From assembly GCA_904501865.1 (NCBI GenBank), contig CAJGCF010000006.1, positions 1 through 32,698 of the forward strand: a stretch of 32,698 nucleotides of DNA. Reading direction: 5' to 3'. A model generated the notes under the pieces. It did no database searches, was not told the DNA's origin, and worked only from the letters and a program-made list of their open reading frames with translations. Origin of the DNA: an uncultured Clostridia bacterium (GTDB taxonomy: Bacteria; Bacillota; Clostridia; Oscillospirales; CAG-272). The translations under genes were made by a program, and so were the position numbers. Positions within the stretch are counted from its first letter, which is position 1. Every line of letters starts with the position of its first letter. Positions 1-8,545 of this stretch are shown piece after piece.

Positions 1-2
1 AA

Positions 3-743
3 AGTGATTATACGTTATGGAAAATAATCCAAACTACATCAGGCAATTATAAGCTTGTATGCAAAGCACTTGAGTCAAGCGGAAATGTATTGGCGGTGCC
101 GCTTAATGCAAACAGCAATGGTACAAATCTCACTATGATCCCATATACTGATGATAAGAATTATAGGGATGAGTGGAATTTGCAGTTAAGCACCATACAA
201 CTTTATGATGTTCCTCATAATTTAAGATCAACCACTAGTCATTTATGTATTCCGTGCGCAATAACTAATGTTATGGCTTATTGGAGCGTAAATGGATACT
301 CTCAATTTGACTGTGACACTGAAGCAAAGCAGGAGCAAAAGGCAATTGCTGTTCAGAATAACATGAATGCAAACGGATCTTGTAGTGCCAATCAATATAT
401 ACAATATGGCTTTGATATCTTTTCGCACACCGAAAATGGAAAAACATATTTTGCGCAATCAACGAATTATTGGTGTAAAGAAAACATACAAGAGTTTTCT
501 TATCTTGACATTATTGAAGAGTTAAATAACGAAAGCCCCCTTATGCTAGGGTATGCTCAACACGAGGATTCACCGTATGGTGGAGGACATATGACTGTTT
601 GTGTTGGTTACGAAACCGAAAATGGCGAGCTTTATGTATATGTTAGTGATGCACACAAAGATTATTTTGTGCGCCACAAGTTCGATTCCAGCACATACAA
701 TGATTTCATTTGTAAGGTATCAATAGTCTCAATGGAGGAATAG
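3..743 (+). CDS. Secreted ricin-lectin / papain-like cysteine peptidase, 5'-truncated by window edge
   Basis: The reading frame is open from the first bases, so the gene starts outside the window; 246 residues are visible. The first ~55 residues resemble the end of a ricin-type beta-trefoil lectin (YTLWKI, GNYKLV, NGTNL, then RDEWNLQL). A papain/C39-like peptidase domain follows: CIPCAITN (Cys codon at 246) fits the usual CGPTxxxN catalytic cysteine motif, GGHMTVCVGY supplies the His (codon at 588), and VSDAH supplies an Asp (codon at 648). The family is usually secreted and binds cell-wall or glycan material through the lectin; the signal peptide is not visible here. The next gene's ribosome binding site (734-739) lies inside this gene's 3' end, so the two are probably translated together. 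The domain assignments are by motif only. Confidence 0.7.
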   Translation, partial: SDYTLWKIIQTTSGNYKLVCKALESSGNVLAVPLNANSNGTNLTMIPYTDDKNYRDEWNLQLSTIQLYDVPHNLRSTTSHLCIPCAITNVMAYWSVNGYSQFDCDTEAKQEQKAIAVQNNMNANGSCSANQYIQYGFDIFSHTENGKTYFAQSTNYWCKENIQEFSYLDIIEELNNESPLMLGYAQHEDSPYGGGHMTVCVGYETENGELYVYVSDAHKDYFVRHKFDSSTYNDFICKVSIVSMEE

Positions 744-746
744 TCT

Positions 747-2039
747 ATGAAAATAAAGTTGTTAATAATTTTTTCTATATTGATTTCGTTTTGTCTTACC
801 TCCTGTATTGCGTTGAGTGACAATGGGCAGGGCCAGTATTTAAGTAACAACGGGCAAAACCAAGATACAACCGAAACTATTACTGAAACGGATAATGGCG
901 AGCTCACAACTGAAACGAGTAGCAATGTGATTGAGGAATCGGAAATGAAAATTCCCAATATAGCAGTTGAGGCATATATTGGTTTTGAAAGCCTAAAGTC
1001 CGGAGATTATGATTTAGTGAATTGCGCAGAAGCTCATTACAATTCGGGACGGGCATCAAAAAGATATTGTGACTTATATCAATTTTCTGATGATGTTTCG
1101 GTTTTACCTGTCTATGGAACATATCTCGAAAGCATGGATATGGTAGTGATTTTGTTTTACAAAGACGGCTTTTTTGTTGGAACGGCAACATTAAAGTTTG
1201 AACTTGCCGAAGAACAAGCTATAACAGAGGAATTTGATACATTCAATTACACCACCGTTCCTGATGCACTTAGCGATTTGGTGTGTTACTATGAGACATT
1301 ATCTTGCATAGAGAACTATCCGGAATTCCAAATTATGGGTGTAGTTTATAATTTCAAAGGAGACACATTAATTGTTATTGGCAAAAATGAGGGAGAAAGA
1401 TATATAAAATATATTTTGGGAGAACCCCAATTCTTTAGATTGGTAGAACCTTTTGAAACTATAGAACAAGGACGGCAGGCATTTGCAGAATACTTGACAC
1501 GCCGTGAAGAAATAGTTTCCTCACTTCAAGTTTTTCCGTGGAAAACCAGTACATTGAACGACCGTGGATATATGAACAAATATGAAAAAAATGATGTGTT
1601 CATTTCACAAGATTATGAGGTTGAGCTGGATGTTCTATCGGTATATGATTCTCTTAGCGTAATCCCTCTCTTAGATTCGAATTGTCAAGAGAATGTGTAT
1701 GTGTTACATTTGTTATATTATCACAATCGACTTGTTGCCGAATTTGTTATTGAGAATACAACAGATGCGGATGGAAATCATTTGTATGCATGTGTTTGGA
1801 AAAACGTCGCAGATAAAAATAACGATGGAACTTATAAGGACCTAAATGAATCGAGATACGAACAAATAATAGCTCTTGCCCAATCATTTATATGTTCAAC
1901 GGAAGATCCAAATAATGAAGAAATTATAGGAGTATCTTTTTCCTCGGGAGATTTTTATCCAATCATTAAAAACAATATAGGTCAAAGCTTTTACAATTGG
2001 GAGAGCAACGGCAAATGCTCCATAGAAGATATTCAATAG
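747..2039 (+). CDS. Putative lipoprotein, 430 aa, function unknown
   Basis: The N-terminus is a lipoprotein signal peptide: MKIK, a hydrophobic stretch, and a lipobox LTSC with Cys19 or Cys20 as the probable lipidation site, so the protein should be anchored outside the membrane. A linker of about 45 residues rich in Asn, Gln, Thr and Glu follows, then a globular region that I do not recognise. The start has GGAGGA seven bases upstream, inside the preceding peptidase gene, and the gap between the two is 3 bp. This suggests one operon with the peptidase and the next lipoproteins. No enzymatic motif was seen. AT-rich codon use differs from the housekeeping genes further right. Confidence 0.75.
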   Translation: MKIKLLIIFSILISFCLTSCIALSDNGQGQYLSNNGQNQDTTETITETDNGELTTETSSNVIEESEMKIPNIAVEAYIGFESLKSGDYDLVNCAEAHYNSGRASKRYCDLYQFSDDVSVLPVYGTYLESMDMVVILFYKDGFFVGTATLKFELAEEQAITEEFDTFNYTTVPDALSDLVCYYETLSCIENYPEFQIMGVVYNFKGDTLIVIGKNEGERYIKYILGEPQFFRLVEPFETIEQGRQAFAEYLTRREEIVSSLQVFPWKTSTLNDRGYMNKYEKNDVFISQDYEVELDVLSVYDSLSVIPLLDSNCQENVYVLHLLYYHNRLVAEFVIENTTDADGNHLYACVWKNVADKNNDGTYKDLNESRYEQIIALAQSFICSTEDPNNEEIIGVSFSSGDFYPIIKNNIGQSFYNWESNGKCSIEDIQ

Positions 2040-2054
2040 GGGGTGCTTTTACAA

Positions 2055-2771
2055 ATGATGGTTAAAGCATTTTGTTATACTATTGTAGTTCTGCTAGTCT
2101 TATCAGTCGTTGGGTGCACGCCAATAAATTCGGAAATTCCCGAGATAAACGACTCTGTAAACATATCCGAAGAATTAATAGCGCAAGTCCGAAATTCCGA
2201 CACCGACTCGGTCATAAGGCTATACAATGGGTTCTATATGAGTGGATTTGCGCAACGCGCTACATTAGCCGACCTTTTAAGTGACAATTATGTTTTAGGG
2301 GAAGAATATGTTATCGTTTCGAAAAATCACCCACAAAACGACGTCTCGATCAAAGCTATTCGCGACGGTAATGCAGAGCGCATTTCTTTAAGTGAATCCG
2401 CAAGAGAGGCATATTTTTTTCAGTTTAACGCAGTCACTAACGCTGATAAGATTTTCTCTAACAGCCAAATCACTCAGAACACGGGCGAAACAGAGGTGCA
2501 TGAAATATATTGCTTGAATGGATCGTCCTCTCACAACGGAATATATATCTACTTTGTTACCGATAAGGGTGATTATATTTTCTTTAAGACACATTATTCA
2601 TCATCTAAAGAATATCTTTTGCCATTAAATGACTTTTATCAGCTGGCAGGGGTAGTATATGCAAAAATCATAGAGGATAGATGGTCTACGGAGTCCGTTG
2701 CCAGTATGGAGATAGAAGAACTATACGATTTATCGAGTTATAGAGTTGATCCGCCGCTATACGGACATTGA
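2055..2771 (+). CDS. Putative lipoprotein, ~238 aa, function unknown
   Basis: The open frame begins with a GTG at 2043, but AGGGGG (2038-2043) is correctly spaced only for the ATG at 2055, which I prefer; another ATG follows at 2058. The N-terminus is Lys-containing, then hydrophobic (TIVVLLVLSVVGC), ending in the lipobox VVGC. The mature part contains a short Ser/Asp/Glu-rich linker, then a mixed alpha/beta region with no motif I know. It starts 15 bp after the previous lipoprotein gene, so it is almost certainly cotranscribed. It could be a surface binding protein or part of a complex with the neighbouring lipoproteins, but nothing in the sequence decides this. Confidence 0.7.
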   Translation: MMVKAFCYTIVVLLVLSVVGCTPINSEIPEINDSVNISEELIAQVRNSDTDSVIRLYNGFYMSGFAQRATLADLLSDNYVLGEEYVIVSKNHPQNDVSIKAIRDGNAERISLSESAREAYFFQFNAVTNADKIFSNSQITQNTGETEVHEIYCLNGSSSHNGIYIYFVTDKGDYIFFKTHYSSSKEYLLPLNDFYQLAGVVYAKIIEDRWSTESVASMEIEELYDLSSYRVDPPLYGH

Positions 2772-2792
2772 GACTTGGCGAGGGAATAAAAT

Positions 2793-3272
2793 ATGAAAAC
2801 AAAGCTTACATTCATAATAGCTTTTTCGTTGATTTTTACATTATGTATGACTTCCTGTAATATTATAGGAGCTCCAAGTGAAACCGAAAGCGGTGTAAAT
2901 ACTGTGAGGGAAGGAATGACAGTAGAGGATATTGATTCTTTGCAAATTGACTATATCCGTTACGGTTCATATTTGTTTTTATCCTGCAACGGTTCCAACA
3001 TTGTTGCAAGAATCAGTAGCGATGATCATAGCACGTTAGAAAACGTCAAAACGTATACCGCAGTATCTCCGACCGATTCCGATTTTGAGAAAATAGAGAA
3101 AGGCATGACAGTCCATCAGGTCGTCGAGGCGGTCGGGCTCCCCGAAGGCTCCTTCACTCACGGAACGAAATCGCTATATTTCAAAACAACAGATGGAAAT
3201 GTATTTATCGTGTATTTTTATAATAGCGATACGGTTAGCATGGTTGTAAGATCAACAGAAAATCAACAATAA
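2793..3272 (+). CDS. Small lipoprotein with BamE/SmpA-like fold motifs, 159 aa
   Basis: The signal peptide MKTK...CMTSC has a good lipobox (MTSC). The mature protein carries two related segments beginning EGMTVEDI and KGMTVHQVVEAVGLP; the second continues with a conserved-looking Tyr/Phe-rich strand (SLYFKTTDGNVFIVYF). The pattern 'GMT-x-x-x-V-x-x-x-x-G-x-P' followed by beta strands is typical of the small BamE/SmpA/BLIP-like domain, which in Gram-positive bacteria occurs in many uncharacterised lipoproteins. AGGGA sits seven bases before the ATG. It lies 21 bp after the previous gene, in the same apparent operon. The family call rests on the motif pattern, so it is tentative; the lipoprotein call is firm. 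Confidence 0.7.
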   Translation: MKTKLTFIIAFSLIFTLCMTSCNIIGAPSETESGVNTVREGMTVEDIDSLQIDYIRYGSYLFLSCNGSNIVARISSDDHSTLENVKTYTAVSPTDSDFEKIEKGMTVHQVVEAVGLPEGSFTHGTKSLYFKTTDGNVFIVYFYNSDTVSMVVRSTENQQ

Positions 3273-3353
3273 CCTCCCCACTGCGAACATCTGACCTATC
3301 GTAGTATCATAAAAGAGCATTTAAATTCTCACCATTAACAGAAAGGAGTTATT

Positions 3354-4088
3354 ATGAGATTAAAGCTGTTTTTGTTAACTATGATAATGTTATCACTTAT
3401 TTTGACCTCTTGTCAAAATTTAATTTCAAACCAAGATGATAGTTCGTCAAACGAAACAACCTCACAAAACGTTGACACCAACAAAGAATTTCACAGCCAA
3501 GATTCAACCACCTATTCATTTGATTCGTACAATGATCTTCTTGCGAGCTTTTCAACCACCGAATCTGATAATATAATACAGACGGAAAAGACTATGTACG
3601 GCGAAATTTATCAGGCCTTTGTGGATGAAATGTCAAGTGCTGACACAAATATTATAGTGCCCTGCTTTGACGGCTCTCCTATGAGCCTTCGCGACAAGGA
3701 GGGACTTTCAAATATTACACTGATGACACAGGAATTTGTATCTCTACCATGGATATGGTATTATGGGATATATAACGATAGAAATATAGTCGTTAAGATT
3801 ACCTATCCTCCTATCGATGTTCCGCAGGATTATAGTGCTTCGCAGGTGTTGAATACTATAAGCTCCGATGCCGTAAACATTCATAATTATCAGAATTTTT
3901 CAAACTATGAGAGTGTATATTCGCTCGATATCAGCCTCAATGATACCGAGGTAACCGCGCTTGTTTACGAATATAAGGAGTCGACCAAAAAAACGGTGAG
4001 CATATATTATCAGGGCTTCTTCATATGCATAGACGCACAATCCGAGACGTTTAACGACACATTTTGGAGTTCGTTGAGCTTTCAATAG
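3354..4088 (+). CDS. Putative lipoprotein, 244 aa, function unknown
   Basis: The N-terminus MRLKLFLLTMIMLSLILTSC is a lipoprotein signal peptide with lipobox LTSC, closely parallel in style to those of the genes at 747 and 2793. A low-complexity linker rich in Ser, Asn, Thr and Gln (about residues 22-55) follows, then a domain starting FDSYNDLLASF and ending FWSSLSF. This layout is common in uncharacterised clostridial lipoproteins, but I cannot name the family. AAAGGAG lies six to seven bases before the ATG. The gap to the previous gene is 81 bp, larger than the others in the cluster, so it may have its own promoter, although I see no convincing one. Confidence 0.72.
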   Translation: MRLKLFLLTMIMLSLILTSCQNLISNQDDSSSNETTSQNVDTNKEFHSQDSTTYSFDSYNDLLASFSTTESDNIIQTEKTMYGEIYQAFVDEMSSADTNIIVPCFDGSPMSLRDKEGLSNITLMTQEFVSLPWIWYYGIYNDRNIVVKITYPPIDVPQDYSASQVLNTISSDAVNIHNYQNFSNYESVYSLDISLNDTEVTALVYEYKESTKKTVSIYYQGFFICIDAQSETFNDTFWSSLSFQ

Positions 4089-4108
4089 GACTCCAAACCT
4101 GATAATAA

Positions 4109-4288
4109 GCCACTCACCCGACATTATCAACGCACATGCTCGGAAATATTCAAATTGATCTTTATAGCAAAGGAATTGAAAACGTGTATTATGATTCGTT
4201 TGAACTCTCAAACTATAAGGTTGAGGTTCTTGCTTACGATGACACGAATAACGTCCCCTTTGATTTTTCAAATTTCAATATTGACTAA
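4109..4288 (+). pseudogene. Gene remnant (C-terminal fragment) downstream of the lipoprotein cluster
   Basis: An open frame from 4109, with an ATG at 4136 and a TAA at 4286, reads like genuine coding sequence: it includes IQIDLYSKGIENVYYDSF and SNYKVEVLAYDDTNN. No ribosome binding site precedes the ATG and the frame is closed by a stop at 4106. It is best read as the surviving 3' end of a deleted gene, possibly another member of the lipoprotein cluster, because it is cut off just before the cluster's terminator. A short functional peptide is the alternative. Identity unknown. Confidence 0.4.
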
Positions 4289-4294
4289 AAATCA

Positions 4295-4323
4295 CCCCCA
4301 ACGGTTTCAAAAGCCGTTGGGGG
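4295..4323. terminator. Strong hairpin terminator, probably bidirectional
   Basis: A perfect 10-bp stem (CCCCCAACGG paired with CCGTTGGGGG) encloses a 9-base loop. The + side is followed by a weak T-rich stretch. The - side is followed by TGATTTTT, which suits termination of leftward transcripts. It separates the + strand lipoprotein cluster from the - strand MATE gene run. Confidence 0.75.
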
Positions 4324-4380
4324 ATATTTATCGATCTCATATTACTGAAAATACACACAAGGGGTAACTCTCATTTGTTT

Positions 4381-4498
4381 TTATCCGAATTTTTTGGCGT
4401 CAGTATACGTATCCTTTAACGCTTTTTCGTTTTTATTTCTATGAGAGAGCAACCACTCAAACACATCTCATATCAAATGTTTTTTCAACAAATTCCAT
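4381..4498 (-). pseudogene. Small gene remnant, possible alpha/beta-hydrolase C-terminus
   Basis: On the - strand two short frames abut: an ATG at 4498 reading MEFVEKTFDM, and then, in another frame from 4467, DVFEWLLSHRNKNEKAL ending KKFG and a TAA at 4381. The phrase 'EWLLSH(R)' resembles the last helix of esterase/PHB-depolymerase-like alpha/beta hydrolases. The frame break and missing body suggest a decayed 3' end of a gene whose remainder was deleted. The similarity is from memory of the family tail only, so the identity is weak. It lies between the MATE gene stop and the convergent terminator. Confidence 0.3.
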
Positions 4499-4503
4499 GA
4501 TTT

Positions 4504-5913
4504 TTACTCCTTTGCGGATATTGTCTGACCTGCCCCATCATCGTCGGGCGGAAGCTTTGCCAAAAATACAAGCGTACACGGCAAAGTTATCGCCGCAGTT
4601 ATGACGTATGCTGCAGGCTGTGCCATTTCAAGTCCCAAAAGACCGTTCCCGTAAAACCGCTCGGTCAGTATAGGTAGAACATATATCATCGGCATAAACG
4701 CGACTCCGTTCTGAAGCGCTGAGAGCCAAATTGCGGGAACCCGCTTGCCTATACTCTGAAACATCATATTTCCCACCACTGTAAACGGCAGTACCCAAAG
4801 AATCAAGCAATTTATGCGCAACGCCTCCACACCTATCCGGGTGATCTGTGCGTCCTGCTCGGAGTTGAAAAAGTTTATGACGTAAGGGGCAAAGCCGTAG
4901 CACACAGCGGCAAGCACTCCTATAAATATAAGCCCAAATGCCATAGTTACGTAGCTGCCCTTTTTCACACGGCTATATTTTTTTGCGCCGTAATTGAATG
5001 CCGACACAGGCTGGAATCCCTGTCCTATACCAAGCCCAACGCAGAAGATGAACTGGACTGCCTTCGAGACATATCCCATAGCCGCGATAGCTGCGGTTCC
5101 GTAAGCTCTCGCCTGAACGTTGAGCATAGCCGTGGATATGCTTCCAAGTCCCTGCCTTATAAGACTCGGGAATCCCGTAGTCACGATATCCCACACAATG
5201 CGCAGACTCATAAATCCTTTTTTGAACCGTATCTTGCTTTGAGTCTTTCCCATAATGAATGGCATAGCAAGAATAAAAAGACTTATGTACTGCGATACCG
5301 CCGTAGCAATTCCTGCTCCCGCCGTTCCCATATCGAGATGCATAATAAGTATATAGTCAAATAGCATATTGAGTATTCCGCCGCTTGTAAGACCTACCAT
5401 GGCAAAGGTAGCCTTGCCCTCGTATCTCAATACGTTATTAAAAACGCAGGACGCGGTCAGAGCGGGGGCTCCGATGAAAATGTAGAGCGCGTAATTCCTT
5501 GCGTGAGGCAATATCTCCGCGTTACTTCCTAAAAACCACATAAGCGGCTCCAGGAATATAATGCCGAATACCATTATTACGATGCCGCTGACCGTGGCGA
5601 GTAAAAGGCTCGTGGTAGTAAACTTACCCGCCTTTTCGGGATCCTTGGCGCCCAACAAGCGACTGACGTGACTGCCTGCTCCGTGTCCGAACATAAATCC
5701 GAACGCCTGCAATATCGCCATTATACTGAAAACTATTCCCGGCGCGCTTCCCGCCGCCTTTCCAAGCGTGCTGACAAAATACGTATCCGCCATATTGTAT
5801 ATGTTAGTTATCAACATACTTATCGTGGTCGGGATACCCAAAGAAATGACAAGTTTCCACACGGGAGTTTCCGTCATTTTTCTGTACTGTAATTCACTGC
5901 TGACTACTGCCAA
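4504..5913 (-). CDS. MATE family multidrug/Na+ (or H+) antiporter
   Basis: 469 residues with about 12 predicted membrane helices in two similar halves, the usual length for MATE exporters (NorM/DinF type). The N-terminal region contains the familiar pattern PTTISMLITNIYNMADTYFV, and the second half repeats it around GFPSLIRQGLGSISTAMLN. Such proteins export cationic drugs, dyes or metabolites using a Na+ or H+ gradient; the substrate cannot be inferred. The start is a TTG at 5913: AGAGGAAG lies five bases upstream, while the first internal ATG (5877) has no comparable site. It is the last gene of a tight - strand run, 33 bp after the malic enzyme gene, so it may be expressed with that metabolic unit. 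Confidence 0.9.
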   Translation of the reverse strand: MAVVSSELQYRKMTETPVWKLVISLGIPTTISMLITNIYNMADTYFVSTLGKAAGSAPGIVFSIMAILQAFGFMFGHGAGSHVSRLLGAKDPEKAGKFTTTSLLLATVSGIVIMVFGIIFLEPLMWFLGSNAEILPHARNYALYIFIGAPALTASCVFNNVLRYEGKATFAMVGLTSGGILNMLFDYILIMHLDMGTAGAGIATAVSQYISLFILAMPFIMGKTQSKIRFKKGFMSLRIVWDIVTTGFPSLIRQGLGSISTAMLNVQARAYGTAAIAAMGYVSKAVQFIFCVGLGIGQGFQPVSAFNYGAKKYSRVKKGSYVTMAFGLIFIGVLAAVCYGFAPYVINFFNSEQDAQITRIGVEALRINCLILWVLPFTVVGNMMFQSIGKRVPAIWLSALQNGVAFMPMIYVLPILTERFYGNGLLGLEMAQPAAYVITAAITLPCTLVFLAKLPPDDDGAGQTISAKE

Positions 5914-5946
5914 TTTATCTTCCTCTTTTTTATGGTTTTTTACGGC

Positions 5947-7119
5947 TTATTTTCTTGCCACTCCCGTATCCCTTGCCGCCTTCATTACGGCCTTTGATAC
6001 CACGTCGACCACTCTTTTGTCAAGCGCCGAGGGGATTATGTAATCCTCACAAAGCTCATCGTCAGATACCAAAGAAGCAAGAGCATGCGACGTTGCCACC
6101 TTCATCTCCTCGTTTATCTGACTCGCACGGCAGTCAAGCGCTCCTCGGAATATTCCGGGGAATGCCAAAACATTGTTTATCTGATTGGGGTAGTCGGAGC
6201 GTCCCGTTCCAACCACTCTTGCTCCGCCTCGCTTTGCCTCGTCTGGCATTATCTCGGGCGTGGGATTTGCCATAGGGAATACTATAGCGTCCTTTGCCAT
6301 ATCGGCTACCATTTCGGCGGTTACAATACCCGGAGCAGATACGCCTATAAAAACGTCCGCTCCCTTGAGCACGTCCGCAAGAGCTCCCCTCTCCCCGCAG
6401 GAATTGGTTATGCTCGCCATATCCTCCTGCGCCTCATTGTTTTCGGGCTTTCCCTTATATATAGCACCGTAACGGTCCACCATAATGAGATTTTTAACGC
6501 CGAGATTCATCAGGTGTCGTCCTATGGATATTCCCGCCGCTCCAGCACCGTTTATGACCACCTTAACGTCTCCAATGCTCTTTTTTACAAGCTTTAGCGC
6601 ACCCAGAAGCGCCGCTCCAACAACGATGGCCGTTCCGTGCTGGTCGTCGTGGAAAACGGGGATATCACATATCTCCTTGAGCCTTCTCTCTATTTCAAAG
6701 CAACGCGGAGCGCTGATATCCTCAAGATTGATACCACCAAACGAGCCCGACAAAAGATACAGAGTACGGACTATCTCGTCAACGTCTTTGCTCCTGATGC
6801 AGAGAGGAAACGCGTCAACGTCGGCGAAGGTCTTGAAGAGCGCGCATTTGCCCTCCATTACGGGCATTCCCGCCTCGGGTCCTATATCACCAAGGCCTAA
6901 CACCGCCGTGCCGTCCGTAACCACCGCCACGAGATTTGAGCGGCGCGTAAGCTCGTATGATTTATCAAGATCCTTCTGTATTTCAAGGCAAGGCTGTGCC
7001 ACCCCCGGCGTATATGCAAGAGAGAGGTCTTCTCTAGTCTCAAGCTCACACCGCGTGACAACCTCAATTTTTCCCTGCCACTCGCAATGCTTTTTTAAAG
7101 ATTCTTCTGCAATAGACAT
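5947..7119 (-). CDS. NAD(P)-dependent malic enzyme (oxaloacetate-decarboxylating)
   Basis: Converts malate to pyruvate and CO2 with reduction of NAD(P). From the ATG at 7119 the protein has 390 residues, matching the short bacterial malic enzymes. Visible motifs: SLAYTPGVA with catalytic Tyr36, MPVMEGK with Lys91, the metal ligands Glu133-Asp134 (NLEDI) and Asp158/159 (FHDDQHG), and a Rossmann loop GAGAAG at 191-196. A longer frame begins with an ATG at 7134, but its first codons are the ribosome binding site (AGGGGAG) of the 7119 ATG, so the shorter start is preferred. It follows fumC by 23 bp: fumarate to malate to pyruvate is a continuous two-step route. The cofactor preference cannot be told. 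The symbol is left blank because the maeA, maeB and ytsJ names are not separable here. Confidence 0.95.
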   Translation of the reverse strand: MSIAEESLKKHCEWQGKIEVVTRCELETREDLSLAYTPGVAQPCLEIQKDLDKSYELTRRSNLVAVVTDGTAVLGLGDIGPEAGMPVMEGKCALFKTFADVDAFPLCIRSKDVDEIVRTLYLLSGSFGGINLEDISAPRCFEIERRLKEICDIPVFHDDQHGTAIVVGAALLGALKLVKKSIGDVKVVINGAGAAGISIGRHLMNLGVKNLIMVDRYGAIYKGKPENNEAQEDMASITNSCGERGALADVLKGADVFIGVSAPGIVTAEMVADMAKDAIVFPMANPTPEIMPDEAKRGGARVVGTGRSDYPNQINNVLAFPGIFRGALDCRASQINEEMKVATSHALASLVSDDELCEDYIIPSALDKRVVDVVSKAVMKAARDTGVARK

Positions 7120-7142
7120 ATTTTCTCCCCTCATCTCTGCCG

Positions 7143-8516
7143 TCAGACCATTTTTCCTGTATCCACGACCTTGTCAAACTCCTCCGCGCTCAAAAAACCA
7201 AGGGTTATGCACGCGTCCTTAAGCGTTATGTTGTCACTATGAGCCATCTTTGCTACCTTTGCCGCATTTTCATATCCTATATGCGTATTGAGTGCCGTGG
7301 CGAGCATGAGCGAACGCTCAAGATTTTCTTTCATCTTTTGTCTGTCCGCTACTATTCCCGAAACGCAATTTTTATCAAAAGAGCTTATCGCGTCCGAGAG
7401 AAGTCTTACCGACTGCAAAAAATTATATATAAGAACAGGCATATACACATTGAGCTCAAAATTGCCCTGTGATGCCGCAATACCTATCGACGCATCGTTG
7501 CCCATAACCTGAACGGCGACCATACAGACCGCCTCACATTGAGTGGGATTGACTTTTCCTGGCATTATGGACGATCCAGGCTCGTTTTCGGGAATATATA
7601 TCTCTCCAAGACCCGTACGGGGACCCGAGGCGAGCCAACGGATGTCGTTTGCTATCTTCATAAGATTTGCCGCGAGAGCCTTCAGCGCTCCGTGAGAGAA
7701 CACAAGTGCATCCTTGCTTGTCAAGGCGTGGAATTTATTCTCCTCGCTTGAAAAATCAAATCCCGTAAGCTCGGACACGTATTTTGCCGCTAGAGAGGAA
7801 AAGTCTTTGGGCGAATTTATTCCCGTTCCCACCGCCGTGCCGCCGAGAGCAAGTGCGGAAAGAGGCTGAAGCGACATAATTATCTGCTCTCTCGAGGCTT
7901 CAAGCATACCTCTCCAGCCGCTTATCTCCTGCGAAAATCTTATAGGCGTGGCGTCCTGAAGATGAGTTCTTCCCGTCTTTATTATATCTTGATTTTCAAT
8001 CTCAAGCCGTCCGAGTGTCTCTGTAAGACGTTCTATTGCGGGTAAAAGCCTCTCTCTTATCTCACAAACCGCGCTTATATGCATAGCCGACGGAAAGGTA
8101 TCGTTTGACGACTGCGACATATTCACGTCATCGTTTGGGTGCACGTTGCAATCACACAGTGCCGCGGCTCTGTTTGATATTACCTCGTTTATATTCATAT
8201 TGGTCTGCGTGCCGCTTCCCGTTTGCCATACTACGAGGGGAAAATGCCCGTCGAGCTGACCGCCGCATATTTCAAGACAAGCAGAGACGATGGCCTTGAA
8301 TTTTTCCTCGGTCATTCTTTCAGGCAAAAGCTCGTGATTTGCTTTTGCCGCCGCCGCTTTAAGTATTCCAAAGGCTCTTATGAGCTCTCGCGGCATAGTC
8401 TCCGTTCCTATTTTAAAGTTTTCAAGACTTCTCTGAGTCTGCGCTCCCCAATATTTGTCGGAGGGAACGGACATCTCTCCCATAGAATCATGCTCTATTC
8501 TGTATTTTTCAGTCAT
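7143..8516 (-). CDS. fumC: Fumarate hydratase class II
   Basis: Interconverts fumarate and L-malate; a homotetramer in the cytoplasm that is iron-independent and oxygen-stable. 457 residues, the normal length. The superfamily signature GSSIMPGKVNP lies at 314-324 with catalytic Ser315. THLQD at 184-188 supplies the general-base His185, SGTQTNMN at 101-108 and SSNDTFP at 136-142 form the rest of the active site. The ribosome binding site (GGAACAG) is weak compared with neighbours. It is 29 bp after the PHP-domain gene and 23 bp before the malic enzyme gene, all on the - strand, which supports one operon supplying pyruvate or NAD(P)H from fumarate. Aspartase and argininosuccinate lyase relatives were considered, but the motifs fit fumarase best. 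Confidence 0.96.
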   Translation of the reverse strand: MTEKYRIEHDSMGEMSVPSDKYWGAQTQRSLENFKIGTETMPRELIRAFGILKAAAAKANHELLPERMTEEKFKAIVSACLEICGGQLDGHFPLVVWQTGSGTQTNMNINEVISNRAAALCDCNVHPNDDVNMSQSSNDTFPSAMHISAVCEIRERLLPAIERLTETLGRLEIENQDIIKTGRTHLQDATPIRFSQEISGWRGMLEASREQIIMSLQPLSALALGGTAVGTGINSPKDFSSLAAKYVSELTGFDFSSEENKFHALTSKDALVFSHGALKALAANLMKIANDIRWLASGPRTGLGEIYIPENEPGSSIMPGKVNPTQCEAVCMVAVQVMGNDASIGIAASQGNFELNVYMPVLIYNFLQSVRLLSDAISSFDKNCVSGIVADRQKMKENLERSLMLATALNTHIGYENAAKVAKMAHSDNITLKDACITLGFLSAEEFDKVVDTGKMV

Positions 8517-8545
8517 TGTTCTGTTCCGTTTCTGCTATTTTAGTC

